A stretch of DNA of 12,681 bases. It comes from CAJBLF01 sp964424505 (lineage in GTDB: Bacteria > Patescibacteriota > Gracilibacteria > Absconditabacterales > Absconditicoccaceae). The position numbers and the translations under genes are program-made. This document shows, piece after piece, positions 6,605 to 12,681 of the stretch. The notes below the pieces were generated by a model, which was given only the letters and a program-made list of their open reading frames with translations, was not told where the DNA came from and made no database searches. How positions within the stretch are numbered: position 1 is the stretch's first letter; each line of letters opens with the position of its first letter. Where the stretch lies: contig CAYRIQ010000022.1 in assembly GCA_964424505.1 (NCBI GenBank), positions 1 through 12,681 on the forward strand. The letters are read 5' to 3'.

Positions 6605-7444
6605 CTATTCTGCGATTGATAGTATTCATTTTTTTATCTGAATCAAACCTTCTTTCTGTAGCTCCTTCACTATTTTTTTTACTTCTTTGTACGGGAACTC
6701 CTCTTCGATATTTTTAATTGTTAATACATCACCCTCACCCTCTTTAGCAAAGAGGGACGCCGTCTTTACCAGTTCTTTTAATATCCATCAGCGGACTTGT
6801 CTGTCAGATCATTCAAACTTTGATTGCTTAGAAAGTGGCTTTATCTTTGTCTTGCGTGCGGTGAGCAGCAACGCTCATTGATCCATGAGCGCATTGTGCC
6901 AGTCACGAGATTTTCATGGGGGAATTACCGTTTCAGCAAAAGCTTCGAGCTCTTTAGCAGTGATAGTTTCTGGAAGTTTAAATAAAAAGATCAATACTCT
7001 TCTGATATTGGTATCAATTACTGGGATCGGTAAGTTTCGAGAAAATGCCATAATGGCTGCTGAGGTATATGGCCCGATCCCTGGTAACTTTTGTAATTCA
7101 GCTCTGTCTTTTGGCAAATGGAGGCGAATGGTATTCGCCCCTACAGTCTTAATTATCTCTTGTGCGCATTGTTGTAATCTTAGTACTCTACTATTGAATC
7201 CGAGTCCTGATCGATGGCTGAGTAAATCCGTTTTCGAAGCATTGGCTAGAGATTTGTAATCAGGAAAATCTTTCATTCGTTGATGAAAATATGGAATAAC
7301 CCTATCGACCTGTGTCTGTTGCAACATCACTTCGGAAATATGTATTGCATAAGGATCCATAGTTTGCCTTCGGGGCAATTTTCTTCCATGTTTACTATAC
7401 CAAGAAAGTATATTTATTTGGATTTTTTTGATATATTGAGACAT
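6605..7444 (-). CDS. mutY: A/G-specific adenine glycosylase (MutY-like) without the [4Fe-4S] cysteines
   Basis: The 279-residue protein belongs to the HhH-GPD superfamily and should remove adenine mispaired with 8-oxoguanine. SEVMLQQTQV (37-46) holds the catalytic Glu38. LPGIGPYTSAAI (120-131) is the helix-hairpin-helix, and PVIDTNIRR (141-149) holds Asp144. Tyr126 occupies the position of the endonuclease III lysine, as in monofunctional MutY. The cluster loop that normally reads C-x6-C-x2-C-x5-C is kept in length, but the four positions are Leu194, Ile201, Leu204 and Phe210. No Nudix-like C-terminal 8-oxoG domain is visible; the last 40 residues (NIEEEFPYKEVKKIVKELQ) look like a small helical or winged-helix segment. 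A palindromic repeat is fused in frame at residues 230-236. The start lies 3 nt after the DUF1294 stop, so the two genes form an operon. Confidence 0.9.
6738..6756. repeat. Palindromic repeat embedded in the mutY coding sequence
   Basis: CCCTCTTT (6738-6745) and AAAGAGGG (6749-6756) form a perfect 8-bp stem with a 3-nt loop. The adjoining CACCCTCA extends the familiar dispersed-repeat motif. It is read in frame as SLFAKEG (MutY residues 230-236) and is followed by EGD. Confidence 0.7.
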
Positions 7445-7447
7445 AAT

Positions 7448-7723
7448 TTATACAGAGAACAAAAATATGACAATAACAACAATCCACACACTAGTAATCA
7501 ATCGAAATCTCGTAAGAAATTTGCCTTTGATTGTTTTATGATGAAATGCTTGCATACCAAGAACTGCTCATACCCATCATCACATACCCGTAAAGATAAG
7601 TAATTTTTTTTCCGAAATTCTTCGCTTTTGAGCAGTAGCTTTATATTTATCTATCCCCCATAGTATAAAAGTGGCAATATTGATAAAAAGAAAATATCGA
7701 ATTAATAAAGTATTTCGTGTCAT
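7448..7723 (-). CDS. DUF1294 family small membrane protein
   Basis: The 91-residue protein has a hydrophobic segment at about 5-22 (LLIRYFLFINIATFIL), then a basic stretch DKYKATAQKRRISEKKLL, a second segment with GMGGWVGAVLGM and the family signature FHHKTIKGKF, and a final hydrophobic segment ending WIVVIVIFLF. The order GxxGAxxGMxxFxHKTxKxxF is characteristic of DUF1294; the function of the family is unknown. TGA encodes two of the glycines in GMGGWVGA and the one before AVLGM, so standard-code calling hides the gene. ATG 7723 follows B1 by 30 nt and the stop precedes mutY by 3 nt, so it is probably read with both. Confidence 0.85.
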
Positions 7724-7753
7724 AAGCAGATAAAAAAGATAAAAATATTCTGA

Positions 7754-8473
7754 TTATTTTTTTTCTTTTGATGGTGTTTTTTTTCTGGAGATGGAAAATA
7801 TCGTATATATAATACATATGATAGATATCCATATTATTCACTTCAAAAATCCTGATTTTTTGTTGACATAGATGCCTTTTAGCTCATCTCGCCGTCCAAA
7901 ATAATATATCGATCATGTAGCATGTACTACTATAGGGAATCTTCTTGCAAAAATAATACCAAGCATATTTCACTCTTTTTGTGTATATCATCAACTCAAG
8001 GTAAAACCTAGACATCAATACATATTTCCTGAGGCTGTTTTTGGCATACGTATTTTTGCATGCGTTGTTGTCATACCACCATTTCCTGGCACATTGATTA
8101 CATTATCTGTAAAATCGATCAAACGATGTCTATCAGAATTAGCGTCACAAGTGATAATATTGGTTTTTGTATCTAATAATCAAGCATAAAATCCTACCAA
8201 GAGATCGTGTGTATTTGGTGACTTATTATAAAAAGCTATACAAACATTTTTTGTAGCTCCTGGCCTCATATTTATAGTCATTTTACTATTTATTGTTTTT
8301 CCTATAATTCCTTCATCACAATAATATATTCCTATATCGTAGATGTCCTGTGTGTTTTGATTATTTAATTGGATGTCTTGATGTATTTGAATATTTCATG
8401 ATTGAGCTGATATCATCAATGGGAAGCATATCATCCCTATACAACCAAGAATACATATTTTAATATATTGCAT
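7754..8473 (-). CDS. Surface protein B1: exported four-cysteine ectodomain with C-terminal membrane anchor
   Basis: The 239-residue protein has a signal peptide (hydrophobic 4-22, likely cleavage after SA, 23). The ectodomain has Cys52, Cys78, Cys109 and Cys154 in the spacing shared with A1, A2 and B2. Landmarks are RPGATKNVC, VGF (93-95), ASGNMYGCLGF (147-157), EGNM (167-170) and a juxtamembrane GSIYYFGRRD (187-196). One transmembrane helix spans about 212-228, followed by a Lys-rich tail (SRKKTPSKEKK). The topology is therefore outside-facing with a short cytosolic tail. I do not recognise an established family; the PG...N...P...G...GC(L/F)GY layout resembles DUF916-type beta-sandwiches. 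It lies 28 nt downstream of A1 and is surely co-transcribed with it. Homology with B2 is clear by eye. Confidence 0.85.
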
Positions 8474-8501
8474 TATATTTATTTTTAGAGCATATAAATA
8501 G

Positions 8502-9521
8502 CTATCCTACTGATGTAGGTGGTACTTGGGATATTGATGATTTTTTTCTCCGTATTTTAAAAGGGAGTATTTTGATAATAAGTCGTACTCCTATAAGAAC
8601 TACAACGATATGTATCCATGAATATATGTATATAGTAACTTTACTACTTATACTAGTACTTTTTGTATATTTTTTATCAATGGTGTCTATATTGAACATA
8701 AAAATTGGTGTGTTTGTTACATTAAATTTTACCGTAAACAATCATTTATAAAAAGGGACTATACCAAGATTTGCAACTAATTGGACTTTCCCACCTACAC
8801 CAAGTTTTGTAGGTACTATAGTAAATACTTTTTCAAATCAAAATATATTGTATACTTTTCCAGTTATTTGTATATCTTCTTCTATATTTCATTTGTTTTC
8901 TACTAAAAACTTTATATTCATAGCATTTTCATCATCTATACTTATGCCTATTCTTTTGTCTGTAGTGTAATGATCACTTATCACCTCGTTTATTGCTATT
9001 TCACTTTTTATATCTGCTGTCTTTCCTATAAAAATTTTAAGAGGTAAAAATCTTGCTATTTGTACTCATAGCATAGATCATGCTGTTTGATTAACAGAAC
9101 CTTTCACTGTGTAATGTAGACATCCATATACTGTTCACACAACCCCTACGGGAACCACAATGGTTTCTTTTATAATTTTTCCTGTAGAAGCATCAAGTTT
9201 TATAGTTTTTACTTCTGGATTTTGGAAAAGCTGAGCAAATTTACTGTCAGCTGAGGGAGAGACTCCGCATATTTGTGTGCCATTGTCATCTAGATGTGCA
9301 TCGGTAAATCCGTAAATAATTTCGTAATTTTCTTTTGAACTGTTTTGTAAGTTGAAACAAATTTCTTTTTTTGTACCTGCATCTATAACAAATTTGTCTT
9401 GTGTTCATTCACAAAGATTAAGATACACATTAGAAGCATCTGCTTTTACGCTATTAATCCAAAATATAGATATCCCCAACAATGCCACTCCAATTATTTT
9501 TTTATACATACCAATAGCCAT
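8502..9521 (-). CDS. Surface protein A1: four-cysteine domain, second beta-sandwich and C-terminal membrane anchor
   Basis: The 339-residue protein has a signal peptide (hydrophobic 9-23, cleavage likely after VKA, 27). The first domain has Cys37, Cys55, Cys85 and Cys134, with GTKKEIC, YGF (70-72), VVPVG and VYGCLHY. A second beta-rich domain carries the ENKGNI motif and ends FYKGLFTVKFNVTNTP, like CARDB or DUF3324-type sandwiches. A membrane helix at about 298-319 (YSWIHIVVVLIGV) is followed by a basic tail KIRRKKSS. The start could also be the ATG at 9509 (MYKK), which gives an equally good signal peptide. It is the first gene of A1-B1, with a candidate promoter at 9551-9578, and is paralogous to A2 over its full length. 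The function is unknown; an adhesin-anchoring or display role is inferred. Confidence 0.85.
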
Positions 9522-9550
9522 ACAAATAAAATAAATAATTTTACTTTTTT

Positions 9551-9578
9551 GATATAAGCTTTTTATTGTTGACTTCAA
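9551..9578 (-). promoter_or_regulatory. Candidate promoter for A1-B1
   Basis: On the minus strand TTGAAG (9578-9573), a 16-nt spacer and TATATC (9556-9551) precede the A1 ATG (9521) by 29 nt. The hexamers are imperfect. Confidence 0.4.
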
Positions 9579-9710
9579 TTATTATTGTTCTTCTTTATTC
9601 TTTTTAAGAAGACTTTTTTTATTTTTTTTTATAATGATATATTTTTTATTATATTTTCTATATATATTATTGACATAATATTTTAATAATTTTCTACCAT
9701 ACAATACTTA

Positions 9711-9744
9711 AAAAATTTGACAGAAAAAAAAATCTGAGTATACT
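9711..9744 (+). promoter_or_regulatory. S1 promoter, copy 1 of a duplicated promoter block
   Basis: TTGACA (9717-9722), a 16-nt spacer of nine A followed by TCTGAG, and TATACT (9739-9744) form a strong promoter. Bases 9711-9742 are identical to 12452-12483 upstream of S2. Transcription would begin about 30 nt before the S1 start codon. Confidence 0.8.
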
Positions 9745-9780
9745 TATGATGTTCAATCATTTTATTTTTTTTATATCTCC

Positions 9781-10374
9781 ATGAAAAACCTTATTAAACT
9801 ATGAATATTTAGTTTCACTCTATTGCTTGCTTTGTTTATGCTCAATCAAAATACAAATGCACAAACAGCCAATGGAGATGCAAAATTACAAATAAATGCT
9901 ACTACAGGTACCTGTCTTTATGGTACGAGTATCGATATGGGCTCTACGTGATATTCTGCAAATAGTGTAACATTAACTACAGGATTTCTAAATAGTGATA
10001 ACACTGCTCCATGGTCTTGTACTGATACAGAAGGTGATGCAACGCGATCACTTCAACTTGGAATGACAAGTAACCTCGTCAATTCTTGAAATGCTTCTGT
10101 AACAATTTCAAGTGGTAATGTATTGGTGTCTAATGGTGCTGCTACTAATAGTAATGGTACTTGTACGCCTGCATCTTCACCACATACCAATACCCCACTT
10201 TCTGGCATGGTAGCACTTTTTTGAAAAAGTGGTAATATCGGACAAACATGTACAGTTTCTATTACATGAGTCAATATAAGTATAGTTATTCCTGCTGGAC
10301 AAGCTCCTTGAATATATTCATGATCTCTTCAAGTTGCGTATAGCAGTGATTTTGGTGATGGTATAATGAACTAA
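9781..10374 (+). CDS. Small secreted surface protein S1
   Basis: The 197-residue protein has a clear signal peptide (MKNLIKLG, hydrophobic 7-21, cleavage after NTNA at 27). The mature part is rich in Ser, Thr, Gly and Asn and looks all-beta. It contains four cysteines (45, 80, 128, 157). Near the C-terminus IVIPAGQAPGIYSGSLQVAY (168-187) is the edge-strand motif seen in WxL, spore-coat-U and related fimbria-like sandwiches. There is no sorting signal, lipobox or C-terminal membrane helix, so it must be held at the surface by another protein, plausibly A or B, or be released. Several glycines are TGA, including Gly57 and Gly103. The leader lacks a clear Shine-Dalgarno site. It is transcribed away from A1-B1 from a strong promoter and closed by a strong terminator. 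Confidence 0.82.
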
Positions 10375-10394
10375 AAAGTAAATAATTATCAATC

Positions 10395-10430
10395 AAAAAA
10401 AACTAGAGTTGGATAACTCTAGTTTTTTTT
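10395..10430. terminator. Strong bidirectional terminator between S1 and B2
   Basis: The arms at 10395-10410 (eight A, then CTAGAGTT) and 10415-10430 (AACTCTAG, then eight T) are perfect complements around the tetraloop GGAT. It lies 20 nt after the S1 stop and 17 nt after the B2 stop on the other strand, so it ends both converging transcripts. Confidence 0.92.
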
Positions 10431-10447
10431 TGATACTTTAGGACGTA

Positions 10448-11191
10448 TTATTTTTTTTTATGTATCTTGGTTTTCTTTTTCCCTCCAAATAACGTTCGAA
10501 TAAGAGTAAGAGAAATAATCACTACTAATGTTTTTAGTATACCCGTTTTATTGGTTGTATATATTTCTTTGGTGTCATCTCGTCGTCAAAATTGATACAC
10601 TGATCAAGTAACTACTATTGATATATACCCAACCTTACGTGGTACTATTAAAAACATATTTCCTTCTTTTATAGTTTCTTTTTGATTCATCTGATATCCG
10701 AAACATCCAAACATATTTCCAGTTGCATTTTTTGGAACTACATATGTAAATTTTTGAACACTAGTTCCACTAGCAGGGATAATCACTCATGTTATTGTAC
10801 TATTTTTTATATATTTTGAAAAAATATTTTTATACGTTGAATCTGCTTGACAAGATGGCGCTCAATCCGATATTTTCACCCCTTCTGAAAATCAAAATAT
10901 AATGTTTTTTGGCGTACTTGATTGATTGATAAATACCACACAAATTTCCTTTCTTTGTCATGGTCTTGCAAACAAATTTAAATCTTTTGTTGCTTTATGA
11001 TCATTACAAAATCTAGCTTGTGTTTTTTGTAAATCGTATATATTATCTGAACCTAAATCTTGAGTGATGATTTTTTTTGTTTCTCATGAGTTTATTTGAG
11101 TTTCTACTCCAGTTCAAGAAATACTTATTCCTTGTCCAAATACACTGCTAAAAAATCCAACACATAAAATAATCCAAAAATATTTTTTCAT
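10448..11191 (-). CDS. Surface protein B2: exported four-cysteine ectodomain with C-terminal membrane anchor
   Basis: The 247-residue paralogue of B1 has a signal peptide (hydrophobic 4-18, cleavage near VFG, 19). Cys62, Cys84, Cys114 and Cys163 match the four cysteines of B1, A1 and A2. Shared landmarks with B1 are RPGQRKEIC, FGF (99-101), IIPASG, ATGNMFGCFGY (156-166), EGNM (176-179) and the juxtamembrane GSVYQFGRRD (196-205). A membrane helix at about 219-235 precedes a very basic tail (GGKKKTKIHKKK). An extra segment of some ten residues follows the signal peptide (GISISGTGVETQ). TGA encodes several glycines, for example in SGTG and FGRRD. Its start lies 29 nt after the A2 stop, as B1 lies after A1. 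Function unknown. Confidence 0.85.
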
Positions 11192-11220
11192 ACTTACTTT
11201 TCATTAACATATAAAATAGA

Positions 11221-12231
11221 TTATACTGTCACTATTTTTACTCTTCTAGGCACAAATATTTTGTAAAGTATCAAAAGTCAAACCACTAAAATCACTATTC
11301 GTATCCAAGAAAATATAAATATTCTTCAGGTATCAGATATATATCCTGATATTTTAAGTTTTTCATTGGTAATCGGAAACATAAACTGAGGGTCGTTTTT
11401 TACATTAAAGTTTATAGTAAAAAATCATTTATATGACGGTAAAATACCTACATCCGCAGTAAATTCATTTGTGCTTCCAGGAGCCATTGTTTTGGTAGTA
11501 ATAGAAAAGTCTTGTTGAAATCACAATGAATTATTTACTTTTCCCGTAATCGTTATATTTTGTGCAATATTTCATTTATTTTCTATAAGAAAGTTCAATT
11601 TTAAATTATTTTTTTCATCAACCACTGCTTTCACTTTTTTGTTGGTAGAAAAAATCCCTCACGTCATGTTTACTACTTTTATGCTACTTTTTATGGCAGA
11701 CTCTCCTCATACCATGATATCTATATATAATATTTTACGTATTTTGAGTGCAAACATTCATCCTACGAGTGTGTTTTCAGGTTTCAATAAATTATAGCCT
11801 AGACACCCCAATTGCAATCAGCTCATACCTGGTGGGATTACTATTTTTTCTTCTATAACTTGTTTTGTCATAGGTTCTATCATTACTTTTCTTTCTTTTG
11901 TCCAAGGAATAAGCATACTGAATTTATTTCCTGTTCACATATTACCCTGACAGTAACGACCATTTCAAATCCCAGACTCACTAAATCAATATTCAAAAAA
12001 CATTTTTTTTGTTGATGTGTTATTTACACACAAACGTATAGTTTTTTCATCTCCTGGTTCTATATAGACAACACTCTTATATGTCGAAGCACCTGTTCCA
12101 TCTCCGCAAAAATCCAAATAAACTGCCTTCATGTCAGCTTCAGTATATTCTTGTGCATAAGATACATTTATAAACAATCAAACAATACTTAATACACAGG
12201 ACAACCACAACAAAAGATTTTTTTTATTCAT
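11221..12231 (-). CDS. Surface protein A2: four-cysteine domain, second beta-sandwich and C-terminal membrane anchor
   Basis: The 336-residue paralogue of A1 has a signal peptide (hydrophobic 6-22, cleavage after SYA, 26). Domain 1 carries Cys42, Cys68, Cys94 and Cys143, with EPGDEKTIRLC, YGF (81-83), IPPGMSG and LGCLGY (141-146). Domain 2 has the same ENKGNI motif as A1 and ends SYKGFFTINFNVKNDP. The membrane helix at about 304-326 begins FSWIRIV, as YSWIHIV does in A1, and ends in FVPRRVK. The long hydrophobic strand in IRKILYIDIMV matches ARFLPLKIFI in A1. Many glycines are TGA. It leads the A2-B2 operon. Pfam DUF916 plus DUF3324 (WxL-interacting proteins) is the closest known architecture I can name, but this is by layout only. 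Confidence 0.85.
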
Positions 12232-12278
12232 TTTTTTATTTACCATTAAAATATAAAAAAATACAAATCAACAATACT

Positions 12279-12307
12279 ATTATATATTTATATATGCTAT
12301 ACAAGAA
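12279..12307 (-). promoter_or_regulatory. Candidate promoter for A2-B2
   Basis: On the minus strand TTCTTG (12307-12302), a 17-nt spacer and a perfect TATAAT (12284-12279) would start transcription about 40 nt before the A2 ATG. The -35 is poor. Confidence 0.35.
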
Positions 12308-12451
12308 CTATTACTACATTTCTTATAGTTTTTTTGATTTTTTACTATGTGATATGTATATAGAGCTATTATTCTAACACATATAATTGACATTTTATAT
12401 GATAAATTTTTTATACTTCCTACTTGATTGTAGCTTTATAAAAAAGTCTTC

Positions 12452-12485
12452 AAAAATTTGACAGAAAAAAAAATCTGAGTATAAT
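12452..12485 (+). promoter_or_regulatory. S2 promoter, copy 2 of the duplicated promoter block
   Basis: TTGACA (12458-12463), a 16-nt spacer identical to that of S1 and TATAAT (12480-12485) give a near-perfect promoter. The 32-bp identity with the S1 block stops abruptly inside the -10, which is TATACT at S1 and TATAAT here. Confidence 0.82.
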
Positions 12486-12555
12486 GATATCATATAAGAA
12501 GAAAAAAATGTTCATTAGCAGATACACAATATGATATATTATATGGTCTAGGACT

Positions 12556-12581
12556 TTTTGACACCAATACTGGTGCCAAAA
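12556..12581 (+). promoter_or_regulatory. Hairpin or operator-like inverted repeat in the S2 leader
   Basis: TTTTG-a-CACCA (12556-12566) and TGGTG-c-CAAAA (12571-12581) form two 5-bp stem blocks around one A.C mismatch and an ATAC loop. It lies 25 nt before the S2 start codon. The GC core stands out in the AT-rich surroundings, and no equivalent exists in the short S1 leader. It could be an RNA element or a protein-binding site. Confidence 0.45.
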
Positions 12582-12606
12582 TTTTATATTTTATTATGAA
12601 ACACAA

Positions 12607-12681
12607 ATGAAAAAATTTATGAAAATTGGTGCATTAAGTCTTGCACTTATTGCTTCTCTAGTATTGTTATCTAATTCAACA
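12607..12681 (+). CDS. Small secreted surface protein S2 (5' part only)
   Basis: Only 25 residues fall in the window: MKKFMKIG followed by the hydrophobic ALSLALIASLVLLS, a typical signal peptide. Position and promoter match S1, so a paralogue of S1 is expected, but the mature part is not visible. With TGA as Gly the frame stays open upstream to an ATG at 12508 (33 further residues), but that extension is rich in aromatic residues and would bury the signal peptide, so ATG 12607 is preferred. That leaves a leader of about 115 nt, much longer than the 30 nt of S1. Confidence 0.7.
   Translation, partial: MKKFMKIGALSLALIASLVLLSNST

Larger units (their letters stand above)
9522..9780. other. Divergent intergenic region between A1 and S1
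   Basis: This 259-nt gene-free stretch is nearly pure A+T. It holds the likely A1 promoter on the minus strand and the S1 promoter on the plus strand. Near 9590-9612 an imperfect hairpin (CTTCTT...AAGAAG) may be structural. A second TTGACA at 9670-9675 lies 47 nt upstream of the one used for S1, but no good -10 follows it. Confidence 0.5.
12232..12606. other. Divergent intergenic region between A2 and S2
   Basis: This AT-rich stretch of 375 nt holds a candidate minus-strand promoter for A2 (12279-12307), the plus-strand S2 promoter (12452-12485) and a hairpin in the S2 leader (12556-12581). A further TTGACA is at 12387-12392, without a well-spaced -10. I see nothing identifiable in 12308-12386 or 12393-12451. 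Confidence 0.5.

Noticed and set aside
6885..7259. 124-codon plus-strand open frame
   Set aside because: It is the antisense shadow of mutY, whose HhH-GPD motifs are unmistakable on the minus strand.
677..7444. ruvC, PLD, transglycosylase, rsmI and mutY as pseudogenes broken by stop codons
   Set aside because: All apparent interruptions are TGA at conserved glycine positions, with no frameshifts; reading TGA as Gly restores full-length proteins with complete motifs.
10053..10274. 73-codon minus-strand open frame opposite S1
   Set aside because: The plus-strand S1 gene has a signal peptide, promoter and terminator; the antisense frame is a shadow of its Thr/Ser/Gly-rich codons.
7754..12681. 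Type IV pilin operon
   Set aside because: The S signal peptides lack the G-F/L prepilin site followed by a Glu at +5, and A and B have C-terminal rather than N-terminal helices.

Overview
The window is AT-rich and almost every real gene is interrupted by in-frame TGA when read with the standard code. The TGA codons fall on invariant glycines of well-known families: the K+ channel filter TIGYGD, RuvC, dUTPase motifs I, II, III and V, RsmI, MetAP and the PLD second motif. TGA is therefore glycine (genetic code 25), which points to Candidatus Absconditabacteria (SR1) or Gracilibacteria. All coordinates below use TGA = Gly.

Left part (1-3311): a two-helix potassium channel on the plus strand converges, across a shared hairpin terminator, on a minus-strand set of housekeeping genes: dUTPase, methionine aminopeptidase and RuvC. 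A GC-richer cluster of palindromic repeats separates map from ruvC. A small exported protein of unknown function follows, with its own promoter.

Middle (3309-7723): a membrane-anchored PLD-family protein (minus) and an SLT-type lytic transglycosylase (plus) are read apart from two face-to-face promoters that almost touch. A short RsmI ends antiparallel to the transglycosylase. Next is a roughly 370-bp unit made of a GIY-YIG nuclease gene framed by inverted copies of a hairpin repeat, then a MutY-type adenine glycosylase that has lost all four iron-sulfur cysteines and carries an in-frame palindrome, and a DUF1294 membrane protein.

Right part (7754-12681): a surface-protein locus duplicated in tandem. 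Each unit has a minus-strand pair A-B (signal peptide, cysteine-patterned ectodomain, C-terminal membrane anchor, basic tail) and a divergent plus-strand small secreted protein S. A1, A2, B1 and B2 share one ectodomain with the same four cysteines. S1 and S2 share a 32-bp identical promoter block. The second unit runs off the window inside S2. The layout recalls Gram-positive WxL/DUF916 loci, but I assign no known family with certainty. Given the epibiotic or predatory lifestyle known for this phylum, a cell-surface attachment or display role is a reasonable inference, not something the sequence proves. No tRNA, rRNA or CRISPR array was seen.
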